DNA from: Eubacterium sp.
Lineage (GTDB): Bacteria > Bacillota > Clostridia > Lachnospirales > Lachnospiraceae
DNA length: 64,000 bases
Direction of reading: 5' to 3'
Assembly (NCBI GenBank): GCA_017539165.1
Contig: JAFYHN010000098.1
Coordinates: 27,727-91,726, forward strand
In this document: positions 1 through 6,946 of the stretch, in pieces
Position numbering within the stretch: the first letter of the stretch is position 1
Layout: the number at the start of each line of letters is the position of its first letter
Position numbers and translations under genes: made by a program
The notes under the pieces: generated by a model
What the model saw: the letters and a program-made list of their open reading frames with translations, nothing else
What the model was told of the DNA's origin: nothing
The model's database searches: none

Positions 1-188
1 ATACAAGCCAAAACAATGATATCAACAAATGCTCCAACTAAAAGAATAATCCATCCCGCAAGATGAATCTTCTCAATCTGTTCCTCCGTTGGAAACATTT
101 CCAATGATCCGATAATAATCATGTAAAGACCACAAAAAGAAACGAGTGTAGCCAGTACAAACAATGACCATAAGACTATCTTATTCAT
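1..188 (-). CDS. Partial small membrane protein, cut by the window edge
   Basis: An open frame begins with ATG at 188 and runs off the window with no stop (62 codons visible, starting MNKIVLWSL). Two hydrophobic stretches, about residues 4-27 and 46-62, flank a short polar loop with the sequence FPTEEQIEKIH, so this is an integral membrane protein with at least two helices. A GGGGTC-like ribosome site precedes the ATG, and a promoter lies upstream at 215-243. I do not recognise the family. The frame is too short for the automatic track because it is truncated. Confidence 0.7.
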   Translation of the reverse strand, partial: MNKIVLWSLFVLATLVSFCGLYMIIIGSLEMFPTEEQIEKIHLAGWIILLVGAFVDIIVLAC

Positions 189-214
189 TTTAGACCCCGT
201 TTATAAGAAAAAAA

Positions 215-243
215 ATATAAATACTTTTAAGTTACCTGCTCAA
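215..243 (-). promoter_or_regulatory. Sigma-A-type promoter for the partial membrane protein
   Basis: On the minus strand TTGAGC (238-243) is followed after 17 bp by TTATAT (215-220), about 27 bp upstream of the ATG at 188. Position and spacing fit a housekeeping promoter. The -10 is imperfect. Confidence 0.45.
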
Positions 244-341
244 GCATAACACTTTCATAGTTAAACCGCAACAACCGATAATAATTGACAGTTTGCGCAT
301 TATATAAATGTCCAATATTCTTTCTATTATTATATAAAATA

Positions 342-376
342 TTAGAGGCCGGAGATCAAATAACTCCTGCCTCTAA
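342..376 (-). terminator. Rho-independent terminator of the 403-1059 gene
   Basis: TTAGAGGC and GGAG (342-354) pair with CTCC and GCCTCTAA (364-376) across a one-base mismatch. On the minus strand the stem is followed by TATTTTAT. It sits just past the stop of the secreted-protein gene. Confidence 0.6.
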
Positions 377-402
377 AAATTTCTTCATTATTCTATTTTT
401 TC

Positions 403-1059
403 TTACTGTTCTTTTGTTTCATTATCTACACATTTATGTTCTTCGACAGTTAAAATATTATACTTATTGTCATATGTCACAGCACTATATGAATTATCAT
501 CCCCTCTATATTCATAACAATATTCACCTGTTTTCTTCCAGGTAGACTCTATATCATTATAACCAATATACTTTTCAAAATCCTCGTCAAAACATTTACA
601 TATATAAAATTTTGTATTTGGATTTATATATTCGTCGGTTATCATAATTCCGTAACAAAAATAGTTTTCCTCGTCAACATCTAAACACTCCCCAACTTCA
701 TTTGCTAACTTTTCAAGGTCAAATACCATGAAATGACAATCAAAATAGCTTTTTCCATACGAACTTATATATTTATCATCATCAGGATACATTTCCTTAA
801 AATTATCAGGATTATATATCCTACACTTTTTAAGCATTTCAATCATTTCTTCATCGTCTATTGTTTCATCATCACCATCATATTCTATAGTATCATCAAT
901 CTCATCTTGTAGATAGAGAAAATCATCTGTTTCCTGATTAGAATATGGAGTATTAGTCTCTCTATCAAAATTAGTCATTGCATTTGACGGTATTGCCATC
1001 ATAAAAGAAACTAAAATAGATAATCCTAGTCCCATTCCAACACATTTCAAATTTCTCAT
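403..1059 (-). CDS. Secreted acidic protein of unknown function
   Basis: The best start is ATG at 1059, six bases after AAGGAG. A longer reading from GTG at 1077 would place that ribosome site inside the gene. The 218-residue product begins with a signal peptide: basic MRNLK, a hydrophobic core, and a likely cut after SNA near residue 27. A stretch around residues 40-65 is very rich in Asp and Glu. The C-terminal part carries YICKC and a final Cys (HKCVD), so disulphides are possible outside the cell. I do not recognise a family. The adjacent region 1209-1560 holds a decayed copy of its C-terminal half, so this is one member of a duplicated gene family. Confidence 0.75.
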   Translation of the reverse strand: MRNLKCVGMGLGLSILVSFMMAIPSNAMTNFDRETNTPYSNQETDDFLYLQDEIDDTIEYDGDDETIDDEEMIEMLKKCRIYNPDNFKEMYPDDDKYISSYGKSYFDCHFMVFDLEKLANEVGECLDVDEENYFCYGIMITDEYINPNTKFYICKCFDEDFEKYIGYNDIESTWKKTGEYCYEYRGDDNSYSAVTYDNKYNILTVEEHKCVDNETKEQ

Positions 1060-1208
1060 AATATAATTCTCCTTCACTAAAGCATTTTTACTAGGTTTTA
1101 ACGCCTAAGTTATTTGATACGTACAATATATCAACCCATAAAAACAAATTGTCTACAAAAAAGATAATTTTTATAATCGTTTTATTATCCAAATAGTATC
1201 ATCATCAA

Positions 1209-1560
1209 TTATATTGCTCCCCAAAAGCTAAAGTTATGCAATATTTGAGCATTCAAACGATATATAGCTTGTAATATTCTTTTTTCTCTATCATAAGAAA
1301 CTATAATGTGTTCTCCATCTCTATATACTTCAAAATTACAATCTATACATTCCGCAGGTTCCATATAGTTTAAATATACATCATAATCCTTCTCGCTGCA
1401 TTTACAAATATAAGTTTTAACAGATGAATCTATTTCACTCATAGCAACAATGCCATAATCAAATATATTATAATCTTCATCTGCATAAATCCCACAAGAT
1501 TATACTGATTTAGAACTCTTAAATCCCCTACATAAAAATGGTAATCATTTATCATTTTTC
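1209..1560 (-). pseudogene. Decayed paralogue of the 403-1059 secreted protein
   Basis: A 77-codon frame (1209-1442) contains SSVKTYICKC and IIVSYDREKRILQ, which line up with NTKFYICKC and SAVTYDNKYNILT in the neighbour. Reading back through its ATG in frame gives DEDYNIFDYGIVA, matching DEENYFCYGIMI of the neighbour, up to an in-frame TAA near 1500. Continuing in another frame gives DYHFYVGDLRVLNQ, matching DCHFMVFDLEKLAN. The homology therefore crosses a stop and a frameshift and has no start or signal peptide. I infer a degraded duplicate; the N-terminal half seems lost. Confidence 0.65.
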
Positions 1561-1616
1561 AGCCTCTTCTTTAATGTAATCATCAAGATTGTTTACATTG
1601 TGAAGTCTAAAGACAA

Positions 1617-2237
1617 CTATCTAAACCACCTAAAAAACCAATGATAATGTTTATGATTAGTTTCTTCTTCAGTTTCTTTCGGTACTAATTTTACGTTTAT
1701 TGCTTCTATAAATTGATATTTATCTCCACAGGAAGCGTAACCATCTTTTACCCAATCTGTCCATCCTTCATTCTTCGCATAAACCCTATACACTATATCA
1801 TAATGCTCACCGATTTCACCTGTAAGATCAAATGACACCTGTGACAACGGATCTGGTTTATCTATAACACCACACATATCACTCATAATCCCGCAAGGCG
1901 AATCAATAGAATGACGAGACAGTTTACCATCATACAATTTACCTTCAACACCAATGATTAATGCATGAACTCCTCCTTCATACGGAGAATCCATTATGCC
2001 TACCTTAAATGCTTTTAAATATCCTCCCTGATCAATCATACCAACTGATCCATCTTGATTCACATCAGTCCAACCAAGACCGGGAATATATCCCTGTATA
2101 TATACTTTAGGTTCTTTAACTTGTTTCTTATGGCATGCCTCAACGCCCGGCATTTCAGCAGCAAACACCCCCAAAAACACAACAAATGTAAATATAAATG
2201 ATATTATTCTTTTATTCTTTTTACTCAACAGCTTCAT
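1617..2237 (-). CDS. Secreted ChW-repeat protein (copy 4 of 4)
   Basis: The start is ATG at 2237, preceded by GGAGG; the longer frame to 2336 has no such signal and runs through a hairpin. The 206-residue product has a signal peptide (basic LLSKKNKR, hydrophobic core, cut near VEA). Two copies of the clostridial hydrophobic-Trp (ChW) repeat are visible. One is around YIQGYIPGLGWTDV with KAFKVGI. The other is around VYRVYAKNEGWTDWVKDG with IEAINVKLV. A linker holds CGIMSDMCG. ChW repeats are known in secreted clostridial proteins and are thought to act at the cell surface or in binding. It is the last gene of a four-gene tandem array. The C-terminus is short and His/Trp rich. Confidence 0.8.
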   Translation of the reverse strand: MKLLSKKNKRIISFIFTFVVFLGVFAAEMPGVEACHKKQVKEPKVYIQGYIPGLGWTDVNQDGSVGMIDQGGYLKAFKVGIMDSPYEGGVHALIIGVEGKLYDGKLSRHSIDSPCGIMSDMCGVIDKPDPLSQVSFDLTGEIGEHYDIVYRVYAKNEGWTDWVKDGYASCGDKYQFIEAINVKLVPKETEEETNHKHYHWFFRWFR

Positions 2238-2267
2238 AAATACCTCCAGTATAAATAATTTTAAATT

Positions 2268-2295
2268 CCCCTTGTCAGAATTTACTGACAAGGGG
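2268..2295 (-). terminator. Strong hairpin between the third and fourth ChW genes
   Basis: CCCCTTGTCAG (2268-2278) pairs perfectly with CTGACAAGGGG (2285-2295) around a six-base loop. On the minus strand it is followed by AATTTAAAATTATTT, which lacks a clean T run. It could end the upstream transcript partially, set the dose of the last gene, or stabilise an mRNA end. The core CTTGTC/GACAAG also occurs in the terminator at 4676-4708. Confidence 0.5.
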
Positions 2296-2355
2296 GAGTA
2301 ATTGATGATTTTATAGTAATCAATAAGTTCCCACATTTATCCTCTTCAAAAAGAC

Positions 2356-3045
2356 TTATCTTTCTTTTATTGCTTCTTTCAGTGCTAAACCTTCAAATTT
2401 TCCCGGATATTCTTCTAAAGCACCTGTATATATAGTACCTATTTTTTTAAGATCTTTAAACTGAACTATATTCAAAAACTGATTTTTTGTAACACCAAGA
2501 CTTACCAGATGAGCTTCGATAGCTTCAATCTTTCCGCTTTTACCACGAGCTTCAGCACCATTCTTAACCCACTCAGTCCAGCCTTCACCTGTAACAAAAA
2601 CTCTATAAACAACGTCATATCTCAGGGCAATATCGCCACCAAGATCCATTGATATAGCATAAACAGGCTGACATAATCCTGTGGTTCCACAGCACTCAGA
2701 CATAGTACCACACTTAGCAGTCTGATAATATCTTTTACCATTATTACTATCAACTTTTACCATAACATTTCCGCCAATAGTTGTATTCTTAATTCCAACC
2801 TTTACAGCCTCGAGTCTCCACTGATGATCGATTGTACCGGCAAATCCCTCACATACTTCTGCTGTCCAACCAAGTTTCTCAACATGTGGTTGAATGTAAA
2901 GTTGTGGATAACTCGCTTTAACAGCAGCAACTTCAGCTGCATCTACGGATGAAATATCTGTAGTCACAAATCCAAACAGAATTGCAGCTGCAAATGCAAT
3001 AGCTAATATACTTTTAATTGTTTTTGATTTTTTCAATACCTTCAT
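2356..3045 (-). CDS. Secreted ChW-repeat protein (copy 3 of 4)
   Basis: The start is ATG at 3045 (MKVLKKSK) with GGAGG ten bases upstream, not the codon at 3057. The 229-residue product has a signal peptide ending near VDAAE. ChW repeat 1 spans YIQPHVEKLGWTAEV to RLEAVKVGI, and repeat 2 spans VVYRVFVTGEGWTEWVKNG to IEAIEAHLV. Between them lies CGTMSECCGT, the same double-Cys motif as in the sister genes. Unlike the others it has an extra tail of about 50 residues after repeat 2 (GVTKNQFLNIVQF onward) that I cannot assign. It is secreted and probably acts at the cell surface. Confidence 0.8.
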   Translation of the reverse strand: MKVLKKSKTIKSILAIAFAAAILFGFVTTDISSVDAAEVAAVKASYPQLYIQPHVEKLGWTAEVCEGFAGTIDHQWRLEAVKVGIKNTTIGGNVMVKVDSNNGKRYYQTAKCGTMSECCGTTGLCQPVYAISMDLGGDIALRYDVVYRVFVTGEGWTEWVKNGAEARGKSGKIEAIEAHLVSLGVTKNQFLNIVQFKDLKKIGTIYTGALEEYPGKFEGLALKEAIKER

Positions 3046-3105
3046 AAACGCCTCCATAAATATAAGAAAACTATAAAATCATCAAATCATTAATATAGTA
3101 AAAAT

Positions 3106-3684
3106 TTAATACCTATCACTTGATACACCCTGCAAAACAAGTTTTGCTTCTACAGCTTCAATCTGCTGCCAATTCTTTCCATGAGCCAGTCCTCCATTTT
3201 TAAACCATGAAGACCAACCTTCATTTGTAGTATAAACTCTGTATTCTACACTATATAACGATGCAATATCGCCCCAAAGTAATAAGTTCATGGACATAAT
3301 CGGTTGTGACTGACCTACAGTTCCACAATAATCCGTCATATTTCCACATTTAGCACTTTGTGAATACTGTTCTGTATTTCCATTTACATATACGTTGATT
3401 CCACCACTAAACCTCGAATTATATACTCCCGCTTTCAAGGCTTCTAATCTCAGTCCACGCCCAGTCGTACCAGCGACTTCGGATGTTACACTCATCCAAC
3501 CTTCAGATTGCATATTAGCCTGAAGCTTAATTATTGGCTCATTTGTCACTTTAGGGAATGGCTTAGCTGATACAGTAGAGGGCATTTTCGGCACTTCAAA
3601 TGTCAGCATCACAAATAGAGTCAATAATGCAAAGAATACATATACCACTTTCTTATGTTTTTTTGATATGTTTATCCCTCTCAT
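3106..3684 (-). CDS. Secreted ChW-repeat protein (copy 2 of 4)
   Basis: ATG at 3684 follows GGAGG with a six-base gap. The 192-residue product is the most compact of the array. It has a signal peptide with basic N-region ISKKHKK and a core around VVYVFFALLTLFVML, then repeat 1 (LQANMQSEGWMSV, AGTTGRGLRLEALKAGV), the motif CGNMTDYCGT, and repeat 2 (VEYRVYTTNEGWSSWFKNG, IEAVEAKLV). The AGTTG..LRLEA pattern is the classic ChW signature. The tandem neighbours and shared ribosome sites suggest co-expression from the promoter at 4605-4673. Confidence 0.82.
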   Translation of the reverse strand: MRGINISKKHKKVVYVFFALLTLFVMLTFEVPKMPSTVSAKPFPKVTNEPIIKLQANMQSEGWMSVTSEVAGTTGRGLRLEALKAGVYNSRFSGGINVYVNGNTEQYSQSAKCGNMTDYCGTVGQSQPIMSMNLLLWGDIASLYSVEYRVYTTNEGWSSWFKNGGLAHGKNWQQIEAVEAKLVLQGVSSDRY

Positions 3685-3740
3685 AAGAACCTCCCAAAAT
3701 ATACTTATTGATTTAATCTTTCATTTAATCGCAAAATAAA

Positions 3741-4475
3741 TTATTTGGTTGGTGAAACGATAAAACTATTCGTATCTGGTTCTCGTCCATCTTGTTGAAT
3801 TATTGGAGGATAAGGTTCCGGAACCGGGATAGGATCAATAATAAGCGGATAATGAGGTGCTCTTTTATTACGTACAAGTCTAACCTCTAAAGCCTCAATT
3901 CGTTGATATTTACTACCTTTAGCAAATTCAAAATTTTTAACCCAAGGTTTCCAGCCTTCATCCTGCACATGTACTCTATATTCAATATCATAATAGTTTT
4001 TTATTTCCCCTTTAAGCTCTAATGATATTGCTGCAATTGGTTGTGATTTTCCTACAGTACCACATTGTTTTGACATTTCTCCACATTTAACAATTATATA
4101 ATCCTTATATACACCACCTGTAGATGTATAACCTATAACAGTAGCCCTTAATTCACCTTCGTAAGATCCTTCTCGAGGTATATATATATCAGGATCATTA
4201 TTAGGCATTATCCCAATCTTAAATGCTTCCAGTCTTAATGATTTCCCTGTAGTTCCAATAAGACCTTCAGTTGTCTCATCCATCCAGCCAATGTTTTGAA
4301 CATGACCTTGCAGATGAACTATCGGATCAGGATATGGATAATAAGGTGGAACAGTTGCATGGACAGTTGATATACCATTCGGCTTATAAACTGCCAGCAT
4401 CATGAATAGAATAATCAAGGCAAGTAATAAAGAAATGATTTTGGTCTTTTTACACATTTTTTTCATTACCTTCAT
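3741..4475 (-). CDS. Secreted ChW-repeat protein (copy 1 of 4, first in the array)
   Basis: The start is ATG at 4475 (MKVMKKMCKK), six bases after GGAGGTGCC. The 244-residue product has a signal peptide with core IISLLLALIILFMMLA, then repeat 1 (LQGHVQNIGWMDE, GTTGKSLRLEAFKIGI), a longer insert, CGEMSKQCGT, and repeat 2 (IEYRVHVQDEGWKPWVKN, IEALEVRLV). The tail is proline rich (PIPVPEPYPP), which could cross or contact the wall. It lies 130 bp downstream of a promoter preceded by 20-bp-spaced direct repeats, so it is probably the regulated first gene of the array. Confidence 0.82.
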   Translation of the reverse strand: MKVMKKMCKKTKIISLLLALIILFMMLAVYKPNGISTVHATVPPYYPYPDPIVHLQGHVQNIGWMDETTEGLIGTTGKSLRLEAFKIGIMPNNDPDIYIPREGSYEGELRATVIGYTSTGGVYKDYIIVKCGEMSKQCGTVGKSQPIAAISLELKGEIKNYYDIEYRVHVQDEGWKPWVKNFEFAKGSKYQRIEALEVRLVRNKRAPHYPLIIDPIPVPEPYPPIIQQDGREPDTNSFIVSPTK

Positions 4476-4604
4476 AGGCACCTCCGTAAGTATAAAAATT
4501 TTATAAAAAAATCAGTTTATTGACATTTTTCGTTCTATAAACAAAAAAAATCAGGAAAACTGATTTCCCAAATACTTTTATAACCTTCGTTATGCCCCAC
4601 TCGT

Positions 4605-4673
4605 ATTTTATAATTTCTACATAAATCACTCAATAATGAGTTAGTGAACGACACATTTATTGAGTGAACGACA
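4605..4673 (-). promoter_or_regulatory. Promoter with a tandem direct-repeat operator upstream of the ChW array
   Basis: Reading the minus strand, TGTCGTTCAC occurs at 4664-4673 and again at 4644-4653, exactly 20 bp apart. Ten bp further on is TTGAGT (4628-4633), then 17 bp, then TAAAAT (4605-4610). The same arrangement recurs at 15393-15462. Direct repeats of about 9 bp spaced two helical turns apart, just upstream of a weak -35, are the usual architecture for LytTR-family regulators. Assignment to that family is inference. Confidence 0.6.
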
Positions 4674-4675
4674 TA

Positions 4676-4708
4676 ATAAAAACCTCTTGTCAGTTTCCCG
4701 ACAAGAGG
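4676..4708 (-). terminator. Rho-independent terminator of the ATPase gene
   Basis: CCTCTTGTC (4683-4691) pairs with GACAAGAGG (4700-4708). On the minus strand the stem is followed by TTTTTATTA. It lies between the ATPase stop at 4830 and the ChW-array promoter, insulating the two. The 66-codon frame through it (4535-4735) is not a credible gene. Confidence 0.75.
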
Positions 4709-4829
4709 CACGTTCATTTTATAGTTTATATCCAATTAATAAATCAGTTTCCATCGCCAAAAAAACATAATCCATCGACTTCAATCATACTTGAATATGA
4801 ATTCAGCTAAGGAAATATTCATCTAAATA

Positions 4830-5891
4830 TCACATTTTATATTCCTTTATATAATCACCAAAATATGGAAGCGCAAATCCAATATATCCCTGCTTATTCT
4901 TCAGGATTCCTTTACGAATCAGTCTATCGCGATAGACTGGATAGTTGTTCGGTTTATCCATACGACTCACAACTTCTTCTTTCTTATACTCTGCCTTGTC
5001 TATAAGAATACATGCTAACTTTCTGTCTCCGTCAGACATTTCCTCCCATATTTTTTCATAAGAATATGCAAACAATTCAGTTTTTAGTTTTTCTTTCAAC
5101 TCTTCAATCTTTATATTCTTATTTTTAAATGAAATCACTCCCAACTCCTGAAAAGCATAAGCGTATCCCCCAGTCATATCAGCCAATTTTCTTGCTTCTG
5201 AAGTTTCTATCCCCAGATACCTACGATATATGTCAATCATCTTGATATAGTTAAGAGAAGTCGTCATAACAGTAGTTGCTCGACGGAAAAATGTAAGATT
5301 CGGAACATTATATAACTGTTCTATATTCTCATATAATCCTGTACAAACAAGAAAGATTGGATATCCCGCTCGAAGCCATGTTCCAAATTCAGATACAAAT
5401 TCAATTACTTCACTTTTCTTAGAAATCTCATCTACACCAATTAGAATTTTTTTATGTGACGCTTCAACCTTTTTTAATAATTTCTCAATCTCCAACCCTT
5501 GATCAAAATAATTATCGTCTTTGGAAGATTTTATTCCAACTTCTCCACCTAAGCCTAGAAGCTTAGCAGAAATATTTACACTTTTTTCTTTTCTTTCCGA
5601 ACCCTTTATTCCTGAAAAATCTTCAACCAATCGAGCTAAAAGCTGCTGAAGCATATCTCTTGCAGGCGAAATACGATACACGTACCACTCATCTTTGTTA
5701 AGTAATGTAATCTCTTCTTCTACTTTTGCCAAAAGAACTGTTTTTCCAGAACCTCTTACTCCTGTAATTTTATAAACAGATTCTGTTGGACGTTCATAGC
5801 CAAAGTTTTCAACTATCTCAATAGTCTGCTCAGTTGGGATATAACTATTATCCGGTATTTTACTATATGTTGTAACAAATGGATTTTGCAT
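4830..5891 (-). CDS. P-loop ATPase of the AAA/ORC-like type
   Basis: The 353-residue protein has Walker A GVRGSGKT at residues 44-51 and a Walker B-like ILIGVDE at about 149-155. A helical C-terminal half ends in what looks like a winged helix (KEEVVSRMDKP to the end). This is the layout of the widespread bacterial ATP-binding proteins related to archaeal ORC/Cdc6-like and STAND ATPases, many of which have no known role. No membrane segment or nuclease domain is attached. The start ATG at 5891 follows AAAAAGGAATAAAAA. Its whole upstream leader is built from four 29-bp tandem repeats. A terminator follows at 4676-4708, so it is probably a single-gene unit. Confidence 0.75.
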   Translation of the reverse strand: MQNPFVTTYSKIPDNSYIPTEQTIEIVENFGYERPTESVYKITGVRGSGKTVLLAKVEEEITLLNKDEWYVYRISPARDMLQQLLARLVEDFSGIKGSERKEKSVNISAKLLGLGGEVGIKSSKDDNYFDQGLEIEKLLKKVEASHKKILIGVDEISKKSEVIEFVSEFGTWLRAGYPIFLVCTGLYENIEQLYNVPNLTFFRRATTVMTTSLNYIKMIDIYRRYLGIETSEARKLADMTGGYAYAFQELGVISFKNKNIKIEELKEKLKTELFAYSYEKIWEEMSDGDRKLACILIDKAEYKKEEVVSRMDKPNNYPVYRDRLIRKGILKNKQGYIGFALPYFGDYIKEYKM

Positions 5892-5892
5892 T

Positions 5893-6002
5893 TTTTATTC
5901 CTTTTTATTCTTTTATATTTGTTTTATTCCTTTTTATTCTTTTATATTTGTTTTATTCCTTTTTATTCTTTTATACATATTTTATTCCTTTTTATTCTTT
6001 TG
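5893..6002. repeat. Four tandem 29-bp repeats in the leader of the ATPase gene
   Basis: Copies of TTTTATTCC followed by TTTTTATTC begin at 5893, 5922, 5951 and 5980, a strict 29-bp period with one or two differences in the last copy. On the minus strand each unit contains an AAAAAGGAAT ribosome-site-like core and an AT-rich block (AATATAAAAG) that could act as a -10. The array abuts the ATPase start codon. Confidence 0.85.
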
Positions 6003-6007
6003 TCAAG

Positions 6008-6044
6008 AAAAAACGAGCATCACTTAAAAGTGATACCCGTTTTT
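6008..6044 (-). terminator. Rho-independent terminator of the 6047-6376 gene
   Basis: AAAAACG and ATCACTT (6009-6025) pair with AAGTGAT and CGTTTTT (6028-6044). The minus-strand RNA ends in a run of T. Confidence 0.65.
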
Positions 6045-6046
6045 AA

Positions 6047-6376
6047 TCATCTTATATTTTCATTCCTGCCATTGTTGTAAAGGAACTTAGCTATTCTTAC
6101 AACAGCCTTAAATGTTTCTACGCCCTTTTGAATCCTATTCTTTATTCTGATAAAAATGTTATCTTTCTTCTTAACACTCTTGTCATTTTCAACGTAGTTA
6201 TACTGTTCCTGTTCTTTTCTTCCAGATACTCCGGAAGCAACAACTTTATGCATACCATCGGAATTACGATATATCTTAAATCCCGATTTTTTAAGTTCAT
6301 CACATCTAGAGATGTATTCACTTATTTCGAACTGATATAATCTATCAAGTTCTTGAGCTAAACTATCTAAATTCAT
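6047..6376 (-). CDS. Small hypothetical protein
   Basis: The 109-residue frame starts MNLDSLAQELDRLYQ and is predicted mostly helical and strongly basic in its last third (RIKNRIQKGVETFK). No signal peptide, membrane segment or recognised motif is seen. The ribosome site (AAGTGAG) is weak. A terminator directly follows the stop, which supports transcription. It lies between the GerW gene and the tandem repeats of the ATPase leader. I do not recognise it. Confidence 0.5.
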   Translation of the reverse strand: MNLDSLAQELDRLYQFEISEYISRCDELKKSGFKIYRNSDGMHKVVASGVSGRKEQEQYNYVENDKSVKKKDNIFIRIKNRIQKGVETFKAVVRIAKFLYNNGRNENIR

Positions 6377-6485
6377 TCTTATTTTCTCACTTATAATAAA
6401 ATATTTCCCCTACCTAAACCATAAAGATACTTTTTATCACATATCGAGAATATACTATTGAGAAAAATCCAAGTGGCATCAAAGA

Positions 6486-6902
6486 TTAAAACTCCTGATC
6501 TGATAAATTATCAGCTATCTCTCCGATTTCTTCCATCTCTGACTCAGTAACGCCATCTTTCTTAATGATATGCTTAAGTTTTTCAGCAACATCAGGGATC
6601 ATTTCCAGAACCTTGCCAAGAGAACCCTTATCTTCATTAACATTTATAATCTGTGAGTATCCATCTTTAATGACGATTATGGCTGTAGGTGACAACTTTC
6701 CACCCATACCGCCTCCTGCTGTTTCACTTCTCTTGCCTCCGTAAGCTCCGGCACCAACACCGAAGTTCACATCGCAAAGTGGTATGATTGTAGCATCTCC
6801 AACCTGAATCGGTTCTCCAACTACCGACTTTGAAGTGAGAAATGCATCCATTCCCTTAAAAAGGGCATTTACTGTACTGTTGAAATCGTTACCATTTGCC
6901 AT
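6486..6902 (-). CDS. ytfJ: GerW/YtfJ-family sporulation protein
   Basis: The best start is ATG at 6902 (MANGNDFN), eight bases after GGAGG; the upstream ATG at 6908 and TTG at 6917 are too close to it. The 138-residue product has the family core: GEPIQVGDATIIPL, then a glycine-rich stretch with GVGAGAYGG and AGGGMGGKLSPTA, then IIVIKDGYSQIINV. In Bacillus this small soluble protein is needed for spore germination. The gene immediately upstream encodes a DUF2953 protein, matching the Bacillus ytfI-ytfJ pair. It suggests a sporulating ancestor; the window has no other clear sporulation gene. Confidence 0.85.
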   Translation of the reverse strand: MANGNDFNSTVNALFKGMDAFLTSKSVVGEPIQVGDATIIPLCDVNFGVGAGAYGGKRSETAGGGMGGKLSPTAIIVIKDGYSQIINVNEDKGSLGKVLEMIPDVAEKLKHIIKKDGVTESEMEEIGEIADNLSDQEF

Positions 6903-6946
6903 CGTCATGTCCTCCAATATATTATACTAATTAATGTAATAAATCT

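Noticed and set aside
1561-1620. Short minus-strand reading VVFRLHNVNNLDDYIKEEAEK
   Set aside because: It looks protein-like, but is only about 22 codons long, has no start, and cannot be aligned to the neighbour. Left unassigned.
4535-4735. 66-codon minus-strand frame in front of the ChW array
   Set aside because: It runs through the ATPase terminator, the tandem operator and the promoter, and has no ribosome site.
5893-6002. CRISPR-like look of the regular repeats
   Set aside because: The 29-bp units are contiguous with no unique spacers, and there are no cas genes.
5886-6080. Plus-strand frame rich in Phe/Leu/Tyr
   Set aside because: It is the translation of the 29-bp tandem repeats and has no start signal.
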